64,000 bases of DNA from Daphnia pulex (Eukaryota; Arthropoda; Branchiopoda; Diplostraca; Daphniidae): the NCBI RefSeq assembly GCF_021134715.1, contig NC_060023.1:3968001-4032000 (forward strand). Reading direction: 5' to 3'. Positions 1-9,095 of the stretch are shown piece after piece. The notes beneath the pieces are model-generated. The model did no database searches and was not told where the DNA came from. It saw only the letters and a list, made by a program, of their open reading frames with translations. Position 1 is the stretch's first letter; the number at the start of each line of letters is the position of its first letter. A program made the translations under genes and the position numbers.

Positions 1-31
1 TTTTATCTCATTTAATCGAAATTCTTTCTAG

Positions 32-603
32 TGACTTTTACTATCACTCCCGTTGGAGATGCTAGTAGCCGATTTGAAGTTCCCGTTCCAGTTTCGGAAG
101 ACACTGTCGAACTGCTGCAGCACCAGCCAATAGCCATCCAGGATGTCGATAATAGAGATGATGATCTCGAGTCATCCGACGATGATGAGCCTGTCTGGCA
201 CATCAAGGAGAAAGCTATGAAGAAGTATGCAAATTATTTCGTTTATGTTTTATTTCCAAAGTAACATGTTTTATTTTTCAGCGAACGCAAGACGTTATTC
301 GATGGGGTTGGTCACAGCTACCACGTGAAGCGGACCAACAAGCGATCGGTAGCGTGGCGCTGTAATAAGCACACAAACCCGAATTTCTGCCGTTCTTGGG
401 TGTCGCAATGCGATGCCAACTTCACCCTCAGAGTACCTCATACCTGCCCAACCAACCTGGACATCTCTAGGGATGCTTCAATTCTCATGAATCCCATTTC
501 ATCTAAAGAACTGTTAGAGGCGCTTGGAAATCTCACGCATAAGTTCTCCAGGGCCCAACTAAGAGAACTCCGGAATGCCAATGGTCTTGACGAGTCTGAT
601 TAA
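32..603 (+). CDS. FLYWCH-type zinc-finger protein, 3' part (two exons)
   Basis: Two exons are visible. Exon 1 (about 32-224) follows a polypyrimidine/AG acceptor and ends at a GTATGC donor. Exon 2 (282-603) follows TTTTTCAG and ends at TAA. The frame continues across the 57-bp intron. Exon 1 encodes an acidic stretch (DDDLESSDDDEP). Exon 2 encodes a FLYWCH finger: a Phe-Asp-Gly start, a W-x-C pair, a second Cys in NFCRSWV, and a closing His-x-Cys. Family knowledge: FLYWCH fingers bind DNA and occur in Mod(mdg4)-like regulators and in MULE-type transposase genes. A C-terminal tail of about 50 residues with no recognised domain follows. The 5' part lies outside the window, so host gene and transposon origin cannot be separated. 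Confidence 0.6.
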
Positions 604-847
604 GACTATTTTTTTCTCTACCTACTTTATCTCATTTTATTTCTACATTCATTTTATAAGCTGGTTGTGCTACGAGCCAGCAATTTCGATACAGCTTCAT
701 GTCTGTATCTATTCTGATCAGCATTTAGCGGAATCCCAATTACTGTGTTCTTTTTTCATCGATTCCAGCTCCCTTTATGTAATGTAAATAATTCGATTAC
801 GCATAGTAGGTATTCAACTCATCTTTTTATTTCCAATTAAAAAATAG
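604..847. other. Intergenic, no gene seen
   Basis: AT-rich sequence after the FLYWCH stop codon. No coding exon, RNA gene or clear repeat was recognised. Confidence 0.5.
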
Positions 848-939
848 GCCCGTGTGTCGTCTTTTTTTAGGCCCGTGTGTCGCATGAAAAAAAAAGAGGG
901 CCCGTATGTCGGGGCCCGTATAGCGGGGCCCGTATGTCG
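848..939. repeat. GC-rich 13-bp repeat GGCCCGTRTGTCG, five copies
   Basis: Five copies of GGCCCGT(G/A)T(G/A)(T/G)CG start near 848, 870, 899, 913 and 927, separated by A/T runs. The array ends directly at the junction with the receptor-exon copy (about 943). It contrasts strongly with the AT-rich surroundings. Confidence 0.7.
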
Positions 940-942
940 CAC

Positions 943-1303
943 ATCCCCGATGAGAGGGAGCGAATAATCGACGCGGGAACAAATCTCACTCTGACGTGTG
1001 TCTACGCCTTTGAAGACGAATATCAAAAGAAAAATTATAATTTTTCGTGGGAAATTCCAGATTACTTAATCAAAAACACTGAAGTATAGATTGACATTTG
1101 ACTTTACCCTCGCACTTCATTTTTCAAAATATTTTCTCTCTTGATGAAATAGTTAAGCGACTTGGACAGTCGCCTTCGCAAAACGTTTGGGAGGAACGAT
1201 ACTCACATGACATCGACGTTGTCCCTGGTGATTGCAAGAGCCAGAGACACTGGAAACTTCGGTTGCAAGGGCATCCCGTACGGAATTGCAAACACGTTTA
1301 ACC
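943..1303 (+). pseudogene. Stray copy of exons 3-4 of the PAN/Ig receptor gene
   Basis: This segment matches 62969-63327 almost base for base. It includes the exon encoding the IPDERERIID...LTLTC Ig strand, the GTATAG donor, the short intron, and the next exon encoding an NETHMTSTLSL-like region. Small differences include a 2-bp shorter intron stretch and several substitutions. Homology stops abruptly on the left at the GC-rich repeat and on the right at AACACGTTTA, where the two sequences diverge. There is no start codon, no flanking receptor exons and no continuation, so this is a DNA-level duplication and not a gene. Because the intron is retained, it is not a retrocopy. Confidence 0.85.
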
Positions 1304-1620
1304 ATTTGATAAATCATTAACAAACAAATCCTTTTTTGATAAATCATTAACAAATGATAAATCCGCTGAAATAGCAAAGTCATGCAGGGTTGCCTAAATA
1401 GTCTTAAAAAGTCCCGAAAATCCGTTTTTTTTTGAAAAATCCTACACTTTATCTCGCACGATTTTCTCCAAAATTCCGCAAAATCTTGCAAAAAAAAAAC
1501 TGCAGAAATCTGACACGATCAGACATAATTTCCTAGTTATCCTAGTATATTTGAAGTCTTTTCTTGACAGACAGATGACAGTAAAACATTATTTTGATAC
1601 TGTTGACCGACAGTTAAAAA
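1304..1620. other. AT-rich spacer
   Basis: Contains a short direct repeat (TTTGATAAATCATTAACAAA near 1305 and 1336) and homopolymer runs. No coding signal was found. Confidence 0.5.
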
Positions 1621-2215
1621 ACATTTAAATATATTATAGAGTGTTGACTGTGAATTCTTGGATAATTGACTGTGAATTCTCCAAAACTTTGTGTTCACAG
1701 TCAATTATCCAAGACTTTTCTGTTCACAATTCAGATTTTTCTCCAGAGAAAAGTAATCTGTCGGCCTTTTAGGGATGGAATGGCTCAATTTCTTCTTATG
1801 AGGGGAATGTCGCGTTCACTATTAACTTGATAGTAGGCTACTCGGGTATTTGTTTAATTTTAGATGATGGGTGTTAATGTACTTGGAATACAAAAAGGAA
1901 AAAATTCCATTTCCGACTTCAAAACAGAAGTCCCCTGCCTATTTTATTTCTTCCAACTGGCACCCCTGGTCAACGAGTACAATTCCCTCAATCTGGCAAT
2001 TTTTTTGAAGGCGTGACGCTGTGAGTCTTTTTTTTCCTCTGTGCCTCACCGTGTCACTCATCGAAAAACATTCTCATGCTTGAAAACAAAATCAAATTTT
2101 CAAAAACATAGTATTAAAAAAAGCCGGCAAACATTAGTTTGAGACTCCATGGCTAGAAAAAGCAACTAGTGTGTGATGACGCTACATCTGGCAACACGGC
2201 ACCCATCCCCCATGG

Positions 2216-2608
2216 ATGTGCACAACAGAGAAGCTCGCGGCTCGCGCCTCTTCAGTACAAATTTGCCCCTCTTGTAGTGACGGTCACGTCGCATCTCTCT
2301 CCGTACCCAATACTGATTGCATTCTTCTGAGCAAAGCGTACTTTCACTTCATCACACAGCTATGGGATGATGACCGAGATGATGATGATAAAGATACACT
2401 AGTGTATCTTTATAACTTCCACATAGCTTCTCGTTCGGCGTTTTCTAGGTGGTCATCGGGCCGTTCTTTTAGGATGGGAGATATTTTTGAATTTAAAAAA
2501 AGAGGGGGGGGTCAGCCTTTTTTACGAAGTAATCTAGGGACGTCAAATTTTTGTTACAATTTGGAGAGTACGCCACCAAGGAATCATGTTCCTGGTGCGC
2601 AACAATAA
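2216..2608 (+). CDS. Hypothetical 130-aa ORF inside the 1.15-kb repeat
   Basis: Open frame starting MCTTEKL, with an acidic DDDRDDDDKD run and a glycine tract coded by a G homopolymer. The equivalent frame in the other copy (32632-33030) is 132 codons. The G-run differs in length by two codons in net, so both remain open. No known domain is recognised and there is no clear promoter or splice context. The conserved frame could reflect a real element protein, or simply recent duplication with too little time for decay; I favour the second. Confidence 0.25.
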   Translation: MCTTEKLAARASSVQICPSCSDGHVASLSVPNTDCILLSKAYFHFITQLWDDDRDDDDKDTLVYLYNFHIASRSAFSRWSSGRSFRMGDIFEFKKRGGGQPFLRSNLGTSNFCYNLESTPPRNHVPGAQQ

Positions 2609-2770
2609 TTTTTTTATTGCTCTAACACGCCTTGGTGGTAAAGTTTGAGCAAAATTTCTCTTCTAAACTGTCCTCAATTTGAGGCTGAAATCATTGCTGG
2701 ACTCCCTCATATCTTTTCTGGAGTAACCCTAGCCACGGTTTCGCCTTTGAGGAACTCCATGGTCTGGCTG

Positions 2771-2775
2771 AGCTG
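2771..2775. repeat. Left target-site duplication AGCTG of the Gypsy element
   Basis: AGCTG lies directly before the 5' LTR and again at 8453-8457 directly after the 3' LTR. The homologous uninterrupted site at about 33190-33210 has a single GGCTGAGCTGCATTTC, confirming a 5-bp duplication at insertion. Confidence 0.95.
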
Positions 2776-2988
2776 TGTTGTGTATCGATGACATTCTCCG
2801 TGTACGGGAGATGTCGCGACGATCGTGGCAGCGACGGGCTAGAGAGAGAGATGAGAGGTGGACATTCGGGCTCGCGACTCCTCGCGTTAAGGTTCTCCCT
2901 TCGTGTCCGCATCGTACCCTTGTGTGTAATCTTCGTTGTCTAATTTAGTTGTGCTGTCTTAATAAAGATCTTAAACGCAGACACAACA
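2776..2988 (+). repeat. 5' LTR of Gypsy element 1
   Basis: 213 bp, TG...CA ends. Contains AATAAA at 2961-2966 close to its 3' end, the likely polyadenylation signal when used as the 3' copy. Matches 8240-8452 over the full length. Confidence 0.95.
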
Positions 2989-3000
2989 TGGCGCAGTTGG
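2989..3000 (+). other. Primer-binding site, tRNA-Ser-like
   Basis: TGGCGCAGTTGG directly abuts the 5' LTR. It is complementary, with one mismatch, to the 3' end of arthropod tRNA-Ser as I recall it (…CCGACTGCGCCA). The identical 12-mer follows the LTR of Gypsy element 2 (47214-47225, minus strand), which supports the role. Confidence 0.75.
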
Positions 3001-3369
3001 TTTAACCTTTTCCCCTCTAACTAGTGCTGCGATTCCTAATACCGTGCGTCTCTCGCCGTCGCGTGGTCTGTGATCGCCGCCATTTTGGATGCCATCTCCC
3101 TTTCGCATCTGACGTCGTAGCGTAGCCATTTCTGCCTCGCTTTTATCGACGTGCATCTGTGTGGAGATTCTCCCATCCTATTGGTAATTCTTTCGGTGTG
3201 TGCGTTCACATAGTGACGCTATTACAATCGTGTGATCGGGTGTGCCGCTACTTCATTTATTTTCGTGCGCGTGTTTGCCCCCGTAGTACATCTGACATTG
3301 CAGTGTAGCCGCTCTCCTTCTTTACTAGTGGCGTGATCGGCCAACGTATTTGAACCACATCGTGGGGCG

Positions 3370-6300
3370 GTGTACATGAACGATCCCTATTTTTTCAGAC
3401 ACCCTCGTCGTCCACGTTCACCCAGTTTATCCCGCAACAACATGACGTCGGCAGCGGATGCGTTGGCAGCAGCCAACGCAGCAACAGCAGCTGTCGCGGC
3501 TACCGACGCACGGATTGACGCCATTGAAGTCGGTCAGACGGCCATTGCTACCCAATTGGCCCAACTTTTGGCCATCGTTCAAGCTGGCGGCGCCGGCGGC
3601 GGTGCTGGAGGTGGTGGTGCTGGCGGAGGCGGTGGCGGTGGCGCTGGCGGAGGTGCTGGTGCTGGCGGTGGCGCTGGCGGAGGTGGCGGTGCTGGTGGAG
3701 GCGGTGGCGCTGGTGGCGGTGGACCTTTGTTGCCTCCATTACCCCCCCAAAGACGGCGACTGGATCCATCCGGAGTTGACAAACTTCACAGCGATATATC
3801 TATTCCGCTTTTGAAATCATGGAGGAATCGGTGGAATGATTTTGTGGAACTAAGTCAGCTGGCTAGTTACCCTATCACGGAACAGATGGCAGCATTCCGA
3901 ATGTCACTGGATCCCACAATGCAACAAGTGGTGGGGGTTGGACTAAACATCACTCCGGCGACTATAACCACTCCCGACCAAGTGCTCGACCGCATCGCGG
4001 ATTATATTCGGGCTAAGCGGAATGTTGCACTGGACCGCGTGGCGTTCGAAGAGCGGAAGCAGGGACCGTCAGAATCATTTGACGACTTCTATATCGGGCT
4101 GCGTCGGCTGGCGGACGCAGCAGACTTGTGCGGAACATGCACAGAAACGAGACTGGTAACGCGCATCATTGCCGGAACTCGGGACACGGAAACGAAAAAG
4201 AAACTGCTGGCTCTTAGTCCGTTCCCAACCTTACAAGCCACGGTCAACATTTGTCGGAGCGAAGAATCGGCTCGGGCAAATGAGCGCATTCTCAGTGGGC
4301 AATCCGGAGTGGCAGCCATTGTGACGAAACAAGGTCAATCAGACCGTCGCCCATACAAAAATGAGTGCGGATCATGCGGCCGGGCATCTCATGCTCCAGA
4401 AGAAAGCTGTCCGGCGGTTGGAAAGTCGTGCCATCTATGTGGAAAACCGAACCACTTCTCCCCGAAATGTCCCAACCGGAATAAGGAAAAAACCGGCACG
4501 AGCGGTGGCGCTAGTGGTGGCGCCAAATCTAAGATGGCACATATCATCATTGGAAACATCCAGGCCAACCAAAATCGCCGGGGGTCTCCTACTATATCCC
4601 TGGAAATACTGGAAGAAGACGGCGCAGTAGCAGCACTGCTTACTAATGCAATTCCGGATCCTGGCGCTGAAGTCAGTGTGTGCGGAAAGGACGTCATGGA
4701 GGCCATCGGAATATCTGAAAGTCAGTTGGCAGCTTCATCGTTCGACTTGGTTATGGCAGACCGCTCGTCGCCACTGTTGTCTATTGGGCAACGGGATCTG
4801 ACAGTTCGGTACAGTGATCAAAGTGCCCGCATCACGGTCGTGTTTTGCCCTGAGATTAGTGGAATGCTGCTATGCCGAGTAGACTGTATCAGTCTGAACA
4901 TTCTACATCAGGATTATCCTAAACCGTTGGTGCCGATAAATTCTTTAAGGGCGACGGACGCTCCATTACATCCGGGCGACACGGTAGCCCCTTCTAGCGG
5001 TCCCTTTCTCCGCGGCGTTTACATTCCGGTGGAGCCTAGTGCGGAACAGATTTCTGTCGTCGAATCGGCCATCATGGCAGAATTTGATGTAGTGTTCGAC
5101 CAAGACGACGAGTTACGTCAGATGGTTGGCCCAGACATGGAGATACAAATACGCGATGATGCTGTCCCCTTCTACGTCAATGGCGCGCGCCCGATTGCGT
5201 TCGGCGACCGCGTCGAAGTCAAGAATAAGTTGGACGAACTGGTCAAGAAGAAAGTGATTGTGCCCGTCAGTGAGCCGTCGGAGTGGGCCGCACCGTTGGT
5301 AGTGATCCGCGGTCCAGGCGGTAAGCTTCGGATTTGTGTCGACCACACGCGCTTAAATAAATTCGTCAAACGGCCTACACACCCGACTCGCACGCCACGG
5401 GACGCAGTGGCCGAAATCGACAGTGAATGTCGCTTCTTCACTAGTTTCGACGCTGTGAACGGTTACTACCAAATCCCCCTTCATCCATCCAGCCAGCACC
5501 TCACAACGTTCATGACTCCATGGGGACGGTATAAATTCTTACGCGCATCCATGGGCCTATGCAGCTCCGGCGATGAGTACAACCGGCGGGCGGACGCGGC
5601 ATTTGCAGCCATGACCAACACCATAAGAGTGGTGGACGATTTGCTGCGCTTTGATCGCTCGTTTCCAGCACATGTCGCCGGCGTCTGCGCGATCTTGCAA
5701 GCCGCCCGCGTAGCTGGGATTACGTTTAGTAAGGAAAAGTTTCGCTTCGCCCAACCCCGAATTTCTTGGGTCGGCTATGACATTCAACACGGCGGCATCA
5801 CAATCGAGGAAGGTAAATTGAAGGCATTATCACAGTTCCCCCGCCCAACCAATATCTCGGAGCTCCGATCATTTATGGGCTTGGTAGAACAGTTGGCGGG
5901 ATTCTCAACAGAAGTAGCTGCCGCAAAAGCCCCTCTACGCCCTCTGCTCAGCACTCGCAACCCATATGTCTGGACGGCAGACCACGACCAGGCCTTCGAA
6001 GCAGTGAAGCTAGCCCTCGTTTCTCCTCCAGTGCTCGTTCATTTCGACCCGGGACGAGAAACTACAATTCAGGTCGACGCGTCGCGGAAAAATGGCATGG
6101 GATACGCCCTACTACAGCGCCACGGTGATTCATGGCGGTTGGTGGATGCCAACTCACGCTGGTGTACGGACACCGAATCCCGATATGCCATCGTGGAACT
6201 GGAGTTGGCCGCCGTAGAATGGGCTATCCGGAAGTGCCGCCTGTACCTGTCAGGCCTACCTAACTTCACGTTGATGGTCGACCATCAAGCGCTGGTGGCG

Positions 6301-7890
6301 ATCCTTGACAAATATACCCTCGACGCAATCGACAATCCAAAAATCCAGCGTCTTAAGGAGCGCTTGTCCCCATATTCTTTCACCACCGTGTGGCGCAGGG
6401 GAAAAGACCACGCAATACCGGACGCACTTTCACGAGCACCCGTGAACGACCCGGCAGTGGACGATGAATGCGTTGGGACGGAACTAGCATTCTCCGTGCG
6501 TCATGTAGTTATCCAGAGCGTCAACGCAATTATCGAACCGGAAGACGAAGTAGTTTCACCGAGTCATCTGCCGGATCACCTTCTCGACGATTTACGCACG
6601 GGAGCAGCAGCCGATCCTCATTACCTTGACCTCATCGCTGCAGTTGAATCCGGATTTCCTACGAATCGTGCGCTCATTCCGACCCACATCCGTCAATTCT
6701 GGTCAATTCGAGATCAGCTGTCCACAGATGGCGGCCTCGTTCTGTACGGCTCGCGCATCGTTATCCCTCTCGCATCACGCCGTAAAATCCTCACAAAATT
6801 GCACGCGGCTCATCAGGGGATCGTGAGGACAAAACGGCGCGCACAACAGACCGTTTATTGGCCGGGAATCACCAATGACGTCACGATGTTGGTGGAGCGC
6901 TGCGCCACCTGCCAGGAACGCTTGGCGAGCCAAGGCCAGGAACCGCTGTTGGCTGATCCTATGTCAACGTATGTTTTCGAAGACGTCTCCGTGGACTTGT
7001 TCCAACATGGGTCTCTACATGTCTTGGTTTATGCCGACCGCCTGTCAGGGTGGCCGGTAGTGCATCAGTGGAAGCATGACCCGACGGCCCGGGAGGTGAT
7101 GCAGGCCGTCATCAGCAACTTCGTGGAATTGGGTGTTCCGATGCGCCTTCGTTCGGATAACGGCCCGCAATTTGATGCCGGAATTTTTCAGGGGGCTCTT
7201 CAACGCTGGGGAGTAGCGTGGGGCAATTCCACCCCGCACTACCCCCAAAGTAACGGGCATGCAGAGGCGGCGGTGAAAGCGGTGAAGGAGTTGGTGCTGA
7301 AGCTGGCCCCATCCGGAGATTTATCATCGGAGGAGTTCCTCGCCGGATTGCTGGAATTCCGGAATACTCCGCACGAGACGGGACTGTCGCCGGCTCAAAT
7401 CGTCTTTGGCCATCAGCTCCGCTCTATCGTTCCAGCTCACCGCTCATCCTACGCCAGCCAATGGAAAGAGGTTATGGCGGCGCGAGAACGACAGGCGGAA
7501 GCGAACGCGGCCACGAAATTCCGCTTTGACTCCCGAACCCGTCCACTCTGCCCCCTCCCCGTCGGGGCGCCGGTACGTGTTCAGGATAACAAGACAAAAT
7601 TATGGAGCCACATTGGGGTAATCGTCGCGGTTGGCCGATACCGGTCATATCGCGTCAAATTCGCTAGCGGCAGCGTGCTTTGGCGCAACAGGCGATTCAT
7701 CCGTCTCATGGTACCTTCAACGGCCGAGGAAGAGAGCGGCGCAGAACCGGAGTCAACGGAGACGAGCGACCAACACGCAGCGGCGACCATGGACCGCCCG
7801 GAAGACGGGCGGCAGCCGGCAGCAACCATACCACCAGCTCCCCGCAGAAGCGCCCGTCAACGCAAGCCCCGGGTTATGTTTTCAGTCTAA
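3370..7890 (+). CDS. Gag-Pol polyprotein of Gypsy element 1 (1506 aa)
   Basis: A single frame carries the whole polyprotein. A Gly/Ala-rich low-complexity tract spans about residues 73-118. A gag capsid-like region precedes two zinc knuckles (CGSCG...C about residue 332; [10 protein letters not shown] about 354). The aspartic protease site is at about residue 430 but reads D-P-G-A where D-S/T-G is expected. RT has a VVDD box near residue 754, RNase H a QVDASRK motif near 902, and integrase an HHCC finger near 1145 plus a catalytic triad D1208, D1263, E1299 with exactly 35 residues between the last two. ATG codons at 3370 and 3442 could both start it; the second gives an Ala-rich N terminus (MTSAADAL). 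There is no gag/pol frameshift, so a fused polyprotein is expected. Confidence 0.9.
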   Translation: MYMNDPYFFRHPRRPRSPSLSRNNMTSAADALAAANAATAAVAATDARIDAIEVGQTAIATQLAQLLAIVQAGGAGGGAGGGGAGGGGGGGAGGGAGAGGGAGGGGGAGGGGGAGGGGPLLPPLPPQRRRLDPSGVDKLHSDISIPLLKSWRNRWNDFVELSQLASYPITEQMAAFRMSLDPTMQQVVGVGLNITPATITTPDQVLDRIADYIRAKRNVALDRVAFEERKQGPSESFDDFYIGLRRLADAADLCGTCTETRLVTRIIAGTRDTETKKKLLALSPFPTLQATVNICRSEESARANERILSGQSGVAAIVTKQGQSDRRPYKNECGSCGRASHAPEESCPAVGKSCHLCGKPNHFSPKCPNRNKEKTGTSGGASGGAKSKMAHIIIGNIQANQNRRGSPTISLEILEEDGAVAALLTNAIPDPGAEVSVCGKDVMEAIGISESQLAASSFDLVMADRSSPLLSIGQRDLTVRYSDQSARITVVFCPEISGMLLCRVDCISLNILHQDYPKPLVPINSLRATDAPLHPGDTVAPSSGPFLRGVYIPVEPSAEQISVVESAIMAEFDVVFDQDDELRQMVGPDMEIQIRDDAVPFYVNGARPIAFGDRVEVKNKLDELVKKKVIVPVSEPSEWAAPLVVIRGPGGKLRICVDHTRLNKFVKRPTHPTRTPRDAVAEIDSECRFFTSFDAVNGYYQIPLHPSSQHLTTFMTPWGRYKFLRASMGLCSSGDEYNRRADAAFAAMTNTIRVVDDLLRFDRSFPAHVAGVCAILQAARVAGITFSKEKFRFAQPRISWVGYDIQHGGITIEEGKLKALSQFPRPTNISELRSFMGLVEQLAGFSTEVAAAKAPLRPLLSTRNPYVWTADHDQAFEAVKLALVSPPVLVHFDPGRETTIQVDASRKNGMGYALLQRHGDSWRLVDANSRWCTDTESRYAIVELELAAVEWAIRKCRLYLSGLPNFTLMVDHQALVAILDKYTLDAIDNPKIQRLKERLSPYSFTTVWRRGKDHAIPDALSRAPVNDPAVDDECVGTELAFSVRHVVIQSVNAIIEPEDEVVSPSHLPDHLLDDLRTGAAADPHYLDLIAAVESGFPTNRALIPTHIRQFWSIRDQLSTDGGLVLYGSRIVIPLASRRKILTKLHAAHQGIVRTKRRAQQTVYWPGITNDVTMLVERCATCQERLASQGQEPLLADPMSTYVFEDVSVDLFQHGSLHVLVYADRLSGWPVVHQWKHDPTAREVMQAVISNFVELGVPMRLRSDNGPQFDAGIFQGALQRWGVAWGNSTPHYPQSNGHAEAAVKAVKELVLKLAPSGDLSSEEFLAGLLEFRNTPHETGLSPAQIVFGHQLRSIVPAHRSSYASQWKEVMAARERQAEANAATKFRFDSRTRPLCPLPVGAPVRVQDNKTKLWSHIGVIVAVGRYRSYRVKFASGSVLWRNRRFIRLMVPSTAEEESGAEPESTETSDQHAAATMDRPEDGRQPAATIPPAPRRSARQRKPRVMFSV

Positions 7891-7895
7891 CGTCC

Positions 7896-8094
7896 CATGT
7901 TTAATCATTGAGATGTTTCATTCCATGTCCTTAATGTCTACAGCAATCCATGTTAATGTCAATTCATGTTTAATCATCGATTTGTGTCATTCCATGTCTT
8001 TCATGTCTAATGCCATCCATGTCGGTGTCAATTCATATTTAATCATCGATTTGTTTCATTCAATGTCCTCCATGTCCCTCATGTTCAACGCGCC
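7896..8094. repeat. 69-bp tandem repeat between pol and the 3' LTR
   Basis: Three units start at 7896, 7965 and 8034, exactly 69 bp apart, each starting CATRTTTAATCAT and containing TTTCATTCMATGTC. The third is slightly shorter. They lie in the non-coding stretch after the gag-pol stop. Because 69 is a multiple of three, an alternative frame stays open through them, but no protein family is recognisable. Confidence 0.8.
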
Positions 8095-8239
8095 AACCGT
8101 CGTGGATTATGATGTGTCTCATGTGCCCAAATCAGTTCCTTATTTGTGTACGCGCATACCGCACCCTCATTATCTAGATATTGAAGCCGCCGCCCGTACG
8201 TCGACAGCCGTCGACAGCGTACGTCGGCTCGGGAGGAGT

Positions 8240-8452
8240 TGTTGTGTATCGATGACATTCTCCGTGTACGGGAGATGTCGCGACGATCGTGGCAGCGACG
8301 GGCTAGAGAGAGAGATGAGAGGTGGACATTCGGGCTCGCGACTCCTCGCGTTAAGGTTCTCCCTTCGTGTCCGCATCGTACCCTTGTGTGTAATCTTCGT
8401 TGTCTAATTTAGTTGTGCTGTCTTAATAAAGATCTTAAACGCAGACACAACA
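8240..8452 (+). repeat. 3' LTR of Gypsy element 1
   Basis: 213 bp, matching 2776-2988. Preceded by a short purine-rich stretch (CGGGAGGAG, about 8230-8238) that can serve as the polypurine tract. Confidence 0.95.
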
Positions 8453-8494
8453 AGCTGCATTTCTTTCTTTCAACCGAGGAGACTTCTCGGTTCA
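8453..8494. repeat. Right end of the interrupted 1.15-kb repeat
   Basis: AGCTGCATTTCTTTCTTTCA and the following GAGGAGACTTCTCGGTT match 33193-33233. Homology to copy 2 ends after CTTCTCGGTT. Confidence 0.8.
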
Positions 8495-9095
8495 AGAAGT
8501 GAGCTCTACGTATGAAATGCAATAGTCGTTTAAAATTAAAATAATATTTTTATTGATTTCCAACCGTCCAGCAAAAGACAATAGTGAATTACGACCACTT
8601 GATTGTCAGGAAGGTCAAGAAAACCAACGAGTCAACCACCAGATCGTCGATCCACATATCTGTAGAGTGCCCAGCAACAGTCGAACCATTGGAACCATTG
8701 GATAATGACCACTAGATTGTCAAGAAAGTAGAAAACCAACGAGTTAACCACCAGATCGTCAAGCCAAACCAATGTTAACTAAAATGTCGTGGGAAAAAAT
8801 ATCCAGAAGGTGATTTCGATTTATTATATACCTTTCTTGGTTTACTACCACATACGGTGGTATTGAAATTCGACACGTAAACATAGACTGATCCAATTTA
8901 AAAACATCAACTCTTTATCACTTCTTCTTCGAAGCAATAGAATTAGACGTACAGTAAAAAAACAGGTAGATATTGAAGACATTCGTGCCATTAAAAAAAA
9001 TGATTTCGTCAAGTCGAATTAACTGCGGATCTAAATAAAATTGAAAAACAATCGAGATAAAAAATTATTTATGATGAAATAGTCTTTCGCGTTAC
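8495..9095. other. Non-coding region with a two-copy repeat
   Basis: Two copies of a roughly 58-bp segment (8591-8650 and 8704-8761) share GACCACTWGATTGTCA and AACCACCAGATCGTC about 112 bp apart. No gene was recognised. The region lies 3' of the Tudor gene on the minus strand and may include its 3' UTR. Confidence 0.5.

Larger units (their letters stand above)
1621..2775. repeat. 1.15-kb dispersed repeat, copy 1 (left part)
   Basis: Starts at ACATTTAAATATATTATAGA and is highly similar to 32026-33190 throughout. It contains an inverted pair (TTGGATAATTGACTGTGAA ... CACAGTCAATTATCCAA), a CCAGAGAAAAGTAATCTGTCGG segment that is half of a palindrome complete in the other copy, and an open frame of about 130 codons (2216-2608) that is open in both copies. 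Near its right end the minus strand encodes a relic related to the first exon of the gene at 33.8 kb (short motif QPDHGVPQRR). The Gypsy element at 2776 interrupts it, and the remaining right end resumes at 8453-8494. Confidence 0.75.
2776..8452 (+). mobile_element. Complete Ty3/Gypsy LTR retrotransposon (element 1)
   Basis: 5677-bp element bounded by 213-bp LTRs (2776-2988 and 8240-8452) that begin TGTTGTG and end CACAACA. I see no difference between the two LTRs. A 5-bp target duplication (AGCTG) flanks it, and an empty paralogous site exists near 33190. A primer-binding site follows the 5' LTR directly, and one uninterrupted 1506-codon gag-pol frame fills the interior. The order protease, RT, RNase H, integrase with a terminal integrase defines Ty3/Gypsy. 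Identical LTRs imply a very recent insertion. The one suspicious point is a Pro in the protease active site (see CDS). Confidence 0.95.

Noticed and set aside
3458..3814. Alternative frames through the Gly/Ala tract of Gypsy element 1
   Set aside because: GC-rich codon repeats keep all frames open; these are shadows of the gag frame.
7631..8407. 258-codon frame overlapping the end of gag-pol and the 3' LTR
   Set aside because: Kept open by the 69-bp tandem repeat (a multiple of three) and LTR sequence; composition is repetitive and no domain is visible.
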